A stretch of DNA of 64,000 bases, from contig NZ_SRKZ01000009.1 of the NCBI RefSeq assembly GCF_004745865.1, positions 1 through 64,000 of the forward strand. Reading direction: 5' to 3'. This document shows, one piece after another, positions 1-8,586 of the stretch; position 1 is the first letter of the stretch; each line of letters opens with the position of its first letter. Made by a program: the position numbers and the translations under genes. The notes under the pieces are model-generated. The model made no database searches. It worked only from the letters and a program-made list of their open reading frames with translations, and was not told the origin of the DNA. Source of the DNA: Hymenobacter wooponensis. Its GTDB lineage: Bacteria > Bacteroidota > Bacteroidia > Cytophagales > Hymenobacteraceae.

Positions 1-64
1 ACCCGGCAGTCTGCGCACCCGACGACGAAACGCAGGGTGGAATGATGACTATATGAGCCAGCTT

Positions 65-258
65 TTAACCTGCGTCCGCGAAAACTGCCGGATGGCAGTC
101 CTCTAAATTTGATGCGTACGCCCTGTAATGCAGCTCCCCCTTGGGTCTGCGCTCCACCCATCCTGCTGTCACCATTGGGCCGGGCGGTTGCCCTGAGCCA
201 GCAGATACTCGAGGACCGGGCGCAAGTGGTCGGTGCGCGGCTCTTTTCCCTTTCGTTT
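65..258 (-). pseudogene. Decayed gene remnant, function unknown
   Basis: On the minus strand one frame reads TDHLRPVLEYLLAQGNRPAQ and stops; a second frame then carries on with GELHYRAYASNLEDCHPAVF and stops. Both stretches look like real protein and together suggest one gene with a frameshift near position 160. I do not recognise the family. It lies just upstream of a recombinase remnant on the same strand, so it is probably mobile-element debris. Low confidence, because the coding call rests only on amino-acid texture. Confidence 0.3.
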
Positions 259-319
259 CTTGAATCGAATTGAACATAATGTCCATTTAAGACAACATAT
301 CCTATTCATTTTCAATAAT

Positions 320-720
320 TTATTTTACAAGTTCTTGGCGGTAGCGTTTGACACTAGCGCGGCTGATGCCAGTGAGCGTTACAATCTCCGCTCTAAAGCC
401 GTGGATGCCTTGGCCAGCTTTTCGGCATCGCGCCCGGCCGGCCGGCCCAAGTGCTTGCCCTGCAGCTTGGCCGGCATCGAACTGGCCAAGCTGCAGGGCA
501 AGCACTTGGGCCGGTTGTTCTCGCGCTCATATTGGTTGAAGGCGCTGAATACGCCAATGATCATCTTGCTGGCCGGCGTGCGCGAATCAATGCCTAGGTC
601 AAGCGCGTGGAAGTGCACGCCGCGCCGGTTGAATTCCTCTACCAGTTGAATGGTGTGCACCGTGTTGCGGCCGCGCCTCAGTGTGAGAAGGCTTCGTGTT
701 TGCTTTGTCTGTTTTTTGTT
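320..720 (-). pseudogene. Serine recombinase (resolvase/invertase) remnant
   Basis: The minus strand encodes pieces of a resolvase-type serine recombinase. The middle of the catalytic domain is readable (GRNTVHTIQLVEEFNRRGVH, then ASKMIIGVFSAFNQYERE). The helix-turn-helix end is present in another frame (ISRASVKRYRQELVK). The catalytic N-terminus with the active serine is missing. Between the two pieces lies a 31-bp inverted repeat that has replaced the usual linker residues and duplicated the QGKHLGR segment in reverse. The gene cannot make a working recombinase. Confidence 0.75.
442..514. repeat. 31-bp perfect inverted repeat inside a recombinase remnant
   Basis: Positions 442-472 and 484-514 are exact reverse complements, separated by 11 bp. 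The repeat unit is part of the recombinase coding sequence itself (the QGKHLGR region), so it looks like a local inverted duplication and not an inserted element. Confidence 0.9.
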
Positions 721-969
721 GTTTGGCAGCACCAAATTATCCACACTCTAAAAGCTTTTTTCCTCGCGCGAATCACAACTTGTGTATTTTCTATTTGTAA
801 TCTATTTGCTATTTGACAAAGCTGCAATCAACTTACTTTCAAATATATACAACACATAATCATAACCTTTGATAAGCGAACTATAAAGAAAGCAACTGCT
901 AGCGGACCACTGTTTGACAAGCCTGCTAAAGCCCGCTAACCCAACATTTTCACCCTTAAGCCTTGCCTG

Positions 970-1338
970 ATGAAATTCCCCCAACCCGTCCTGAAAGTAC
1001 TGCTACTGGCCGGCGTGGTGCTGGCCGTGGTCAGCTGGAGTTCTAGACCGGTGGCTCCAAAACCGCACAAAGTCCGGCTAGCCCGCCTTGTAATCGATCC
1101 CACGCAACTCGCTCACTACAAAGTGTTACTAAGAGAAGGAGTCGAAACGGCCATGCAGAAAGAACCGGGGGTGCTCGCGTTGTACGCCGTGTTTGAAAAA
1201 AAGCGACCGAACCACCTGACCATTCTCGAAATGTATGCGGACGAAGCTGCGTATCAGGCACACATGGGTGTTGTTAAACAAATAGGGGAAAACCGCCGAC
1301 TTAGAGAATCCCTTTACTGGCTCAACAGCTACAATTAG
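970..1338 (+). CDS. ABM-domain (quinol monooxygenase-like) protein, 3' end replaced
   Basis: The 122-residue product has an N-terminal hydrophobic segment (about residues 8-24) that could export or anchor it, then a domain resembling antibiotic biosynthesis monooxygenases of the YgiN type (VIDPTQLAHYKVLLREGVET, then ILEMYADEAAYQAHM). Such domains are small ferredoxin-like folds, often dimeric, acting on quinones or aromatic compounds. The last 23 residues do not fit the family. They are encoded from position 1266 on, exactly where the left inverted repeat of a mobile cassette begins, so the natural C-terminus has been lost. Function is doubtful. Confidence 0.6.
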   Translation: MKFPQPVLKVLLLAGVVLAVVSWSSRPVAPKPHKVRLARLVIDPTQLAHYKVLLREGVETAMQKEPGVLALYAVFEKKRPNHLTILEMYADEAAYQAHMGVVKQIGENRRLRESLYWLNSYN

Positions 1339-2186
1339 GCTCAGGAGCGAAAGAGAGGTTATCCGGCTGAGCCGAACTTTGAGAAGAAGAGCCCCAACCA
1401 CGCCCCACGCCCATAAATCAATTGATTTTCCAGCGTACCAGTGCTTGCTTCAACCACTCAGGAGCACCTTCTAGGGGCGGCATTTTTCCGTTGTTCTCCG
1501 CCGTTAATCGAACAGCGCGAGCCTCCATTTCAGCTAGGGAAGGAACAGCCCACTGGGTCCGCTCCTGGTCGGTCGTGCTGGCATCGACGTCCCACAACCG
1601 GTAGCGGGTTCCATCGGGCACCAGCTGGGTACCATATTTTTGCGGCTGCCCTTGGTACATATGCCACCGGTCCAACGCAGCGGCGGCCAGCCATTTGCCC
1701 GCCGGGAGCCCCAATGCTACGCTTTTCAATGCCCACTGGTGCGCAGACCATATCTCCTCTACCGTCTCCCCGTGCTGAAAAATCAAGGCGGCATGGTAGT
1801 AATCGTGGGCGGTAGCGACCTGGTGGAGGTCCAGCATTTGTTGCACCTGTTGGCGGCGCGTGTGGTCCCGGCTGCGCAACGCAACGTAGTCGGGGGTGCC
1901 GACTTCCGGATGGTTTTCTCGCTCTTGTTGGTCAGCGACAAAAAGCTGATGTAGCTCGTCATTCATCTTGTTCTCTGCTTGGAGGCGTACTATCAAGAAA
2001 CGACAAGTAGGGCTGGCATAGTACCGCACAAAACGTTCGTTTTCGCTCGTCTTTTCCGATTGGGTTAAGGAGCGTGTAAAACTATCATCCCTCGCTACTC
2101 TTACGGCGCATTTGAACCTTATCACTAGCAGTCAAGCTAATTGGCATCCGAGTCGGAGGTTTTCCCCTATTTGTTTAACAACACCC
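1266..2186. mobile_element. Cassette bounded by 36-bp inverted repeats, carrying a DUF6624 gene
   Basis: Positions 1266-1301 and 2151-2186 are inverted copies of the same 36-bp sequence, starting GGGTGTTGTTAAACAAATAG, with one mismatch. They point inward and enclose only the DUF6624 gene; there is no transposase inside. The left end cuts the ABM-domain gene. I see no obvious target-site duplication. A third, single copy of the end lies at 36492-36529. This looks like a non-autonomous element moved by a transposase encoded elsewhere. The parent IS family is not identified. Confidence 0.7.
1418..1966 (-). CDS. DUF6624 domain protein
   Basis: The 182-residue protein matches the layout I know for DUF6624: a charged start (LFVADQQER), then DYYHAALIFQHGETVEEIWS, GLPAGKWLAAAALDRW and the GQPQKYGTQL motif. 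No signal peptide or membrane segment is visible, so it is probably cytoplasmic. The biochemical role of this domain is not established. I chose the ATG at 1966 because the residues upstream of it do not resemble the family. The gene is the only cargo of the inverted-repeat cassette 1266-2186 and is divergent from the gene the cassette interrupts. Confidence 0.75.
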   Translation of the reverse strand: MNDELHQLFVADQQERENHPEVGTPDYVALRSRDHTRRQQVQQMLDLHQVATAHDYYHAALIFQHGETVEEIWSAHQWALKSVALGLPAGKWLAAAALDRWHMYQGQPQKYGTQLVPDGTRYRLWDVDASTTDQERTQWAVPSLAEMEARAVRLTAENNGKMPPLEGAPEWLKQALVRWKIN

Positions 2187-2420
2187 AGCTTTCCGCGACC
2201 AAGGTGGTGCAGGCAGGACGTGCATTGCCTCAACGCTACGGATCAGGGGGTACACCAGCTGCTGGCCCCCGCAATTGTGACGAAAGCGTCATAATCTATT
2301 CAGCTAAATTCGAACGCTCCGGGAGCAGGAGCATGTCGGTTAGGGACTAGTTCGGCCTTCTGCCCTTAATGAGTCAACCAACTACGACCGCCTGATTTAT
2401 TTCTTTATAACCAATCGAAA

Positions 2421-2807
2421 ATGCTTGCTTTTTTCGCGGTGCCCCGGCCCCGGGTCCTGGCATTTGGCCTCGGCCTGCTGGTCGGCTGTCAGAATGAGGG
2501 CGAGATAAGTGGCCAGTACGTACCGTTAATTCAGGAACCGGGCGTAACGGAATCATTACGCGTAACGGGTAACCATCAGTTTCGTTACCATTACCGGCGA
2601 GGCCTCACGGTTTTCAACCACTCCGGAACCTGGGAGCTGGAAACCCGGCAGGGCTACGAGTACTTGGTCCTGCGCTATTGGCAGCAGCCCTACTCCCGCT
2701 GTGGGCTGAGCCGGTCTACCATTGCCAGCTTCGAACGGGAGAGCGACCAGTTGTGGCTGATCAAGGATTTACCCGACTGCGCCTGGCAAAAGCAGTTGGA
2801 TGATTAA
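2421..2807 (+). CDS. Small predicted lipoprotein, unknown function
   Basis: The 128-residue product begins with a hydrophobic stretch that ends in a lipobox-like LLVGC near residue 23, pointing to a lipid-anchored envelope protein. The rest is a small soluble domain with several aromatic residues (HQFRYHYRRG, GTWELETRQGYEYLVLRYW) of the kind seen in short beta-sandwich lipoproteins. I do not recognise a family. It stands alone, with about 200 bp of non-coding sequence on either side. Confidence 0.6.
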   Translation: MLAFFAVPRPRVLAFGLGLLVGCQNEGEISGQYVPLIQEPGVTESLRVTGNHQFRYHYRRGLTVFNHSGTWELETRQGYEYLVLRYWQQPYSRCGLSRSTIASFERESDQLWLIKDLPDCAWQKQLDD

Positions 2808-3003
2808 GCACGAGCTGTTGCGGGTAGCATGACGCTGAATTTAAATGCCGGCCTGCCTTGGATTGCATGGAGTTATTTAGTTTGCTACGCTTCCTGCTGC
2901 CCCGGGCCGGAGAAGTCAGAGCCGGGACTACGTTCTTCAGCACCCTGCTTTTGACGAGTATTGACTATAACCTTTGGGAGGAACCCTTGCCACCTAGTTA
3001 AGC

Positions 3004-3378
3004 ATGATAAAAATAACAGCAAAATTGTACTTTACTGTTTATTACGTAATTAAGAATCTGCGCGTGAAGCTTATGCCCGGGAATATGATTGGGGTTTCCA
3101 AAGCTATAGATGCCCTTTTTTATCTGTCACTATTACAGATGCTGAATGTGAAATTTTTACTAAAGCATGTGATATATACGGACGCCAGGCATTGTCCAGC
3201 GTGCAATGACTTTACCCGGCGAGGCATATTGGTAGTGGCTAGCGTATTCATCCTGCTGTGTAATACGATTATTTTCTGGAATGAGGGAGAAAATCGTGTC
3301 CCCCTACAGAATCATAAATCAGCTAACGTGTATGTAGCTTGCTACGCGGTCTTATCCGTCATTCTTTTCTTTGTTTAG
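3004..3378 (+). CDS. Small membrane protein, unknown function
   Basis: The 124-residue reading frame has one hydrophobic segment near residues 77-92 (GILVVASVFILLCNTIIFW) and another at the C-terminus (YVACYAVLSVILFFV), with a CPAC motif just before the first. The true start could be the internal ATG at 3073 (MPGNMIGV), which would remove a weak leader. Base composition is more AT-rich than the neighbours, suggesting a different origin or relaxed selection. Unknown function. Confidence 0.45.
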   Translation: MIKITAKLYFTVYYVIKNLRVKLMPGNMIGVSKAIDALFYLSLLQMLNVKFLLKHVIYTDARHCPACNDFTRRGILVVASVFILLCNTIIFWNEGENRVPLQNHKSANVYVACYAVLSVILFFV

Positions 3379-3431
3379 CAACGGCCATCGGCAGTAAACC
3401 ACTTAGTAGGCTCGCACAACAGCTCCTGCGT

Positions 3432-3457
3432 GCACTGGTTCACTGCACAACCAGTGC
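3432..3457. other. Hairpin in the gap before the serine hydrolase gene
   Basis: A 9-bp perfect inverted repeat (GCACTGGTT / AACCAGTGC) with an 8-base loop lies in the 325-bp gap 3379-3703. It has no T-run, so it is not a typical intrinsic terminator. I see no convincing gene in the gap. Confidence 0.5.
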
Positions 3458-3703
3458 GCTTGGGTTACCAGATCTACTAAAAGGGTGCCCTCTTGGAAGG
3501 CGCTCTGGTAGATACCGGGAATTAGGTAGAGGTACGACTGCTTATCTGGTGCAGCTCATTCTCTCTACCCGTCTCGTAAGCGTTGGGTTGGAGCATCCCC
3601 CTGGGCAACTGTTACGGCAAGACTGGCATCTGCTTTCCAAACGGGGCAATAACTTGGTGCCCTTCTCCTGTTATCCCGTGATTCATCTGCCTTCCCCGCC
3701 ATC

Positions 3704-4804
3704 ATGAAAGCTGCGCTCTCCTGCCTCTGCCTACTTTTTTATTGCCTGGTTATGCCGGCGCCAAGCCAGGCCCAAACCTTAACCTCGGGCCTGGATTCGC
3801 TCCTGCATGGCCCGCAGGGGCTGCAGGCGCGCTACCCAAACCTGGGCTTGAGCGTGGGAGTCGTGCGCGGCAAGGCCGTAGCCTACTATGCCCTGGGTAC
3901 TACTGAGCGTACCACAGGCGCGCCGATCGACAGCACCACGCTGTTTGAAATCGGCTCCATCACCAAAACATTCACGGCCCTGCTGCTGGCCTGGGAACAG
4001 GAAAAAGGTACCCTGCCCGCGCAGGCCCACCTGGAAGCGGCCCTGCCTTCCACCGTCCGGCTGCGGCCGGGCTTGCGGGGCCAGGTAAAGCTGACGGCCC
4101 TAACTGCGCATTCCTCCGGCCTGCCCAACCTGAGCAACGACCGCTACATCCAGGCCCTGTTCGACCAGGACCCGGTACAGCCGTTTCATTTGGTGACGCA
4201 ACCGTACCTCTACCGCGTGCTCCAGGAAACGGACTCGCTGCAGGCTCCCGGCACCTATCACTACAACAATTTCGCCTTTTCGCTGCTGGGCACGCTGCTG
4301 GCGCAACGCGCCGGCCTGACCTATGGCCATCTGGTGCAGCAGCGCATCATTCAGCCCCTGGGACTGCGCACGACCGGTCTTACCTACCACACGGCCCGCA
4401 TCGCGGGCCGCTATACCAGCAAGGGAGAAGCCAAGCCGGCCATTGTCATCAATGCCGTGGCGCCCGCCGGGGGGCTGAAGTCCAATGCGGTGGACTTGGT
4501 GCGCTATGTGCAGGCCCAGCTCACCCCTCCCGTCGGCACTCTGGGCCGCGCCATTGTTCGCACCCACCAGCCCGCGTACCAGGATAGCGCCATCACCATG
4601 GGCATGGGCTGGGAAATCCAGCAGCGCGCGGGTCACCGGGTCTACCAGAAAGATGGCGACACCTTCGGCAACTCCTCCCTCGTGTGGTTTGATCCCCAGC
4701 GGCAGGTGGGCTTCGTTATTCTGTGCAATCACCAGGATGCCAAGCTCGTGGCGGAAATTGGCCGGCAGGTGGAGCAGTTTGTGCGCGGCAACCAGCCGCT
4801 ATAG
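3704..4804 (+). CDS. Secreted serine hydrolase, class C beta-lactamase-like
   Basis: The 366-residue protein has a signal peptide ending about residue 23 (PAPSQA, then QTLT), so it acts in the periplasm or outside. The active-site SxxK motif is at residues 85-88 (SITK), the YxN motif at 187-189 (YNN), and a KDG stretch near residue 317 takes the place of the KTG/HxG element. This is the fold of class C beta-lactamases, DD-peptidases and esterases (Pfam Beta-lactamase). The substrate cannot be told from sequence; esterase or peptidase is as likely as beta-lactamase. It opens a run of secreted proteins on the plus strand. Confidence 0.85.
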   Translation: MKAALSCLCLLFYCLVMPAPSQAQTLTSGLDSLLHGPQGLQARYPNLGLSVGVVRGKAVAYYALGTTERTTGAPIDSTTLFEIGSITKTFTALLLAWEQEKGTLPAQAHLEAALPSTVRLRPGLRGQVKLTALTAHSSGLPNLSNDRYIQALFDQDPVQPFHLVTQPYLYRVLQETDSLQAPGTYHYNNFAFSLLGTLLAQRAGLTYGHLVQQRIIQPLGLRTTGLTYHTARIAGRYTSKGEAKPAIVINAVAPAGGLKSNAVDLVRYVQAQLTPPVGTLGRAIVRTHQPAYQDSAITMGMGWEIQQRAGHRVYQKDGDTFGNSSLVWFDPQRQVGFVILCNHQDAKLVAEIGRQVEQFVRGNQPL

Positions 4805-5086
4805 GCTTCTTCCCTACCGGTAACACAGCTTGCCAGCTGTCGGACGCGCGTGCCTGTGTACTGCTGGCCACGTACCAGCAGTAACTCGTTGCTGAGTGTC
4901 CAATTTCTTCTCCTCTCCATGTATGCGTCGGCCCTTGCTAGTGAGGTTGCCAGCGGATAGCCTGCGGGCGGCCTGGCACCAGAGGGGTCGGCGAAGTACG
5001 TCCATGTATACTCAGGTAGTTAGCTAACAACAGAGCGTATCTTGCGCGACAAAGTTTGGTCTAACGTATGTAATAGCTCTATTTTT

Positions 5087-6754
5087 ATGATCCTTTCTAC
5101 CGCTGCACTTCGTTGCAGCCTGGCTGTAGTTGTCGGTATCCACTGCGCTGGCAGCGCTTTCTGCCAATCGTCTCCCCCCAGCTGGCTTAGCGCCCGGGCA
5201 ATAGGAGTTGGCTCTTCCTTACAAGGTGGCACCGCCGTGGATGCGGCCGGCAATGTTTATGAAGCGGGCAGTTTTGCAGGCAGTACGACCGTCGCGGGCA
5301 CTACCCTTACCAGCCAGGGCGACTACGACGCGTACCTAGCCAAGTATACGCCGACGGGCGCGCTGGCCTGGGTGCGCCAGATTGGCGCCGCCGGGCGCGA
5401 CAACGCCTTGGATGTGGCGCTGGATGCGGCCGGCAATGCCTATGTCACGGGGGGCTTCACCGCTACCATTTCGTTAGGTAATGGCCTAACGTTGAATAGT
5501 TCCACCTCGGCCGGCAAGCGGGTATTTGTGGTCCGCTACTCCCCACAGGGTACGCCCGAATGGGCCACCCAAAGTACGCCCGCTAACGGCTCCCTGCTGG
5601 ATGGCAGCGGTATTGCCACCGATGCGGCCGGCCGGGTGTACGTTACGGGCACCATCAGCGGAGGCATCACCATCGGCACCACCAGCGTTGTCATCACCGG
5701 CCCGGAGGGAGGCACCTTTTTGGCCCGGTTGGACAGCGCTACGGGCGCGCTGCAGTCCCTGACCGAAGCATATCACTACACCAACAACGCGGCAGCGCAG
5801 GGCGCTTTCTATTCGCCCCGCATGGCGGTAACGCCCAGTGGAGATATTTACGTGGCCAATACCTTTTACCAAAGTCCGGTGCTCGGTGCCGCGACCCTCA
5901 TCACCCGGGGCAGCCGGGACATAGTGGTGGCCAAGTACAGCTCACAAGGGACGCTGCTCTGGGCCCAGCAGGCCGGCGGCCCGGCCGATGACTTCTGCAG
6001 TGATCTGGCCGTTGATGCGGCGGGCAATCTGTACCTGAGTACGCTGTTTGCCGGTACTACCCAGTTTGGGACCAGCACGACCCGAACCAGCGCCGGCGGC
6101 ACGGATGGGGCCGTGGCCAAATACTCGTCCCAAGGTGCGGTAGAATGGGTGCAGACCGGTGGGGGCAGCGGCACCGATGCCTTCGGCGGCTTGGCCCTGG
6201 ACGCGGCGGGCAACGCCTACGTAACTGGCTATTTCAGTGCTACCGCCACGTTTGCCAGTGTGTCCCTCCCCAGCACCGGCCTGCGCGACTTGTTTCTCAC
6301 CTCGTACTCGCCCAGCGGCCAGCTGCGCTGGGTGCAGCAGGCCGGTGGTCCCGCCAATGAGAGCGGCAACTACGTTGGCCTGAATGCCAGCGGTGACGTG
6401 TTCGTGCTGGGCTCCTCCACGGGCACGGCGACTTTCGGCCCGCTTACCGTGGCCACGAGCAACGGGGGCGAAGGAATCCTGGCGCGCCTGGGTAGCTCCG
6501 TGTTAGCGGCCCAGCCAGCCCGACTGCAGCCCATGAGTTGCTATCCCAATCCCGCCGTCGACGTGGTGCAGGTGCCGGCGCTGGCCGTCGGCACCCGCGT
6601 TCAGCTGCTCGACGGCGTGGGCCGCATGGTGCGCGAAATGCCAGTGTCCGCGACAGGAGACGTATCGGTAAAGGGCCTGAGGCCGGGCTGGTATGTCGTG
6701 CGGGGCACGGATGGGCAGGGGCGCACGTACGCCAGTCGTCTGGCAGTGGAGTAG
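5087..6754 (+). CDS. T9SS-sorted SBBP-type beta-propeller protein
   Basis: With the ATG at 5087 the product is 555 residues with a signal peptide ending near GSAFC/QSS. The body consists of repeats of the form VDAAGNVYxxGxF, each followed by a strand-rich segment and AKYxxxGxLxWxxQ, typical of SBBP beta-propeller repeats. The last 75 residues (from CYPNPAVDVVQV to YASRLAVE) form a type A C-terminal sorting domain, which directs proteins through the type IX secretion system to the cell surface. A TTG 45 bp upstream also opens the frame, but the ATG gives the better signal peptide. Role unknown; propellers of this kind are usually adhesive or scaffolding. Confidence 0.85.
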   Translation: MILSTAALRCSLAVVVGIHCAGSAFCQSSPPSWLSARAIGVGSSLQGGTAVDAAGNVYEAGSFAGSTTVAGTTLTSQGDYDAYLAKYTPTGALAWVRQIGAAGRDNALDVALDAAGNAYVTGGFTATISLGNGLTLNSSTSAGKRVFVVRYSPQGTPEWATQSTPANGSLLDGSGIATDAAGRVYVTGTISGGITIGTTSVVITGPEGGTFLARLDSATGALQSLTEAYHYTNNAAAQGAFYSPRMAVTPSGDIYVANTFYQSPVLGAATLITRGSRDIVVAKYSSQGTLLWAQQAGGPADDFCSDLAVDAAGNLYLSTLFAGTTQFGTSTTRTSAGGTDGAVAKYSSQGAVEWVQTGGGSGTDAFGGLALDAAGNAYVTGYFSATATFASVSLPSTGLRDLFLTSYSPSGQLRWVQQAGGPANESGNYVGLNASGDVFVLGSSTGTATFGPLTVATSNGGEGILARLGSSVLAAQPARLQPMSCYPNPAVDVVQVPALAVGTRVQLLDGVGRMVREMPVSATGDVSVKGLRPGWYVVRGTDGQGRTYASRLAVE

Positions 6755-6935
6755 CGTCTGAAGTCCGACGGAGTGGTATCCACTACGCGTGTATCGGCTG
6801 GCAAGCCCGCAGTGGCCCAGGCTGACTAAGTACCCCGACCAGCCGGGCCAGTATGGTAGGCGGCGGACACGTCGCCCCAGCAGATACGCCCCCGTTTATT
6901 GATTTGCTCTTATTCTCTGTTGCTCCTATTTCTTC

Positions 6936-8456
6936 ATGGCTCGATTCTTCTCTACTGGCCTCGTCATCTGCGGCATTCTGGTGTCCTTCCGGGGCCAAGC
7001 CCAGGCGCCGGTGCCAGCCGCTGACTCTATCCGCGATGCCGCGCAAGTGCCTGATTTTGCCGCCCGCAACAACGAGATGCTGCGCCGCCACTTCCACCGG
7101 CCGGGCAGTTACGGCTGGCCCCTGGAAGCCTGGGCCCGTCGCATCGAAGGCACTGTGTACGTCAGTGCAGTTATCGGCGCGGATGGGAAGGTGCGGGAGG
7201 CCCGCGCCCTGAACTACTTGGCGGCGGGCTGCGTCGACACGGCCCTCGCGCTGGTGCGCCGCCTACCCTGGCAGCCCGCCCAACTTCAAGGACAACCGGT
7301 AGCGGTCCGCCTGCTGCTGCCGGTGCCCTTTGCGCCCCGGGGCTGGTCGGCCAACGCCGAAGCTATTCGCTACAACAACGAGGCCGCCGAGCGGGTCCGG
7401 GCGGAAACCAACCCTACGCTGCCCGCCGGCACCACGGCTCCCCGGTTTCCGGTGCAGGTGCGCCACTTCCGCATGGACCCGTACTTCTCCTCGACCGTTC
7501 AACCGGCTGGGGGCCAGTACCACGATGCGTCGGGCCTGATGCGGGTGGGCTTCACGGTGGAAGCTGATGGGCGGACCACGCACCCCCGCGTCCTGGCGGG
7601 CGTGTGCCCACCGTGCGACTCCGCCGTGTTGACCGCGCTCCGCCAGCAGCCCCGGTGGGAGCCGGCCCGCCGGGGCAAGCAGGCCATCGCCCAGCCCGTG
7701 CGCGTTTACGTCAACTACGGCTCGGCCGACCGCGCGGCCCGCTCCGACCGGCACCTGCCGGCCCCCCCGGCAGATGTACCGCGAACCGCCGAGGACTTAC
7801 CGCGCTACCCCGGGGGGGCCGCCGCCTTGTATGCCCTGGCCCGGCGTACCTATGCGATCGACGACGACCCGGGCAGGGCCACGATAGCCGTAGCCGGAAT
7901 CGTGCAGTCCGATGGACGGTTTACCGATGCCCAGGTAGCACCGGGTATGCCCGCCCTCTTTCGCGAGCCAGTGCTGGCGGCGGCCACGGCGATGGCCACT
8001 TGGCAGCCTGGCCGGCAAGGGGGACGGGCGGTGCCGGTGTACACCGTCCTGCTCTTCCCTCTGCCCACTACCCGGGAAATGCAGGCCGCCACGACCAAGC
8101 AGCGCCAGGCGACCGCCGCTGCCCTGGCTACCCCGGATACCCGGATCTATGAGTACGCGGAACAAATGCCGGCCCTACCCGACGGTGGTACGGACCTGAA
8201 TGTGGCCGTCCAACGCGCCTTGGTACTGCCCTCCGACGAGCCGGCCGGCATGGCGTCGGTCACGTTTATCGTGTCCGCGACCGGCACCACGCAGGAAGTG
8301 CAGGTAACCAAGACCACCAGCCCTACCCTGGGCCAGGCGGCGGTGGCCGCCGTGCGCAGCCTGCCCAGGCTGGTACCCGGCCGCCAGAACGGCCGCCCGG
8401 TGGCCGTGCGCTATACGCTCATCGTCCGAGCTCCCCACCCCGCCCCCAACCGGTAG
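6936..8456 (+). CDS. Secreted protein with repeated TonB_C-like domains
   Basis: The 506-residue product has a signal peptide (MARFFSTGLVICGILVSFRG, then QAQAP) and about four TonB C-terminal-like repeats, recognisable by phrases such as VGFTVEADGRTTHPRV, AGIVQSDGRF and VTFIVSATGTTQEVQV, each followed by RxxPRWEPxRxxG or similar. There is no membrane anchor or proline-rich linker, so it is not a classic energy transducer; it is a periplasmic or surface relative. One repeat carries a CPPC motif. A paralogue lies at 22071-23360, and both share the phrase YxYxxQMPxL before the last repeat. Function unknown. Confidence 0.8.
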   Translation: MARFFSTGLVICGILVSFRGQAQAPVPAADSIRDAAQVPDFAARNNEMLRRHFHRPGSYGWPLEAWARRIEGTVYVSAVIGADGKVREARALNYLAAGCVDTALALVRRLPWQPAQLQGQPVAVRLLLPVPFAPRGWSANAEAIRYNNEAAERVRAETNPTLPAGTTAPRFPVQVRHFRMDPYFSSTVQPAGGQYHDASGLMRVGFTVEADGRTTHPRVLAGVCPPCDSAVLTALRQQPRWEPARRGKQAIAQPVRVYVNYGSADRAARSDRHLPAPPADVPRTAEDLPRYPGGAAALYALARRTYAIDDDPGRATIAVAGIVQSDGRFTDAQVAPGMPALFREPVLAAATAMATWQPGRQGGRAVPVYTVLLFPLPTTREMQAATTKQRQATAAALATPDTRIYEYAEQMPALPDGGTDLNVAVQRALVLPSDEPAGMASVTFIVSATGTTQEVQVTKTTSPTLGQAAVAAVRSLPRLVPGRQNGRPVAVRYTLIVRAPHPAPNR

Positions 8457-8586
8457 CGTGCTCCGCCGGTCAACAACTTCTTGTTTTAACAGGTAATAGC
8501 TAACTGCCGCCCTGCCCGAGGAAGTCGAAAATGGGGATGTATGGGTCGATCTAGTAAGTACCCTTCTCTATTGTTTACCACTCTAC

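Noticed and set aside
3339..3707. A 122-codon open frame before the serine hydrolase
   Set aside because: It overlaps the end of the membrane protein gene, has no start signal, and its composition does not look like the neighbours.
4100..4732. Long minus-strand frame inside the serine hydrolase gene
   Set aside because: It lies opposite a gene with clear catalytic motifs and is a by-product of high GC content.
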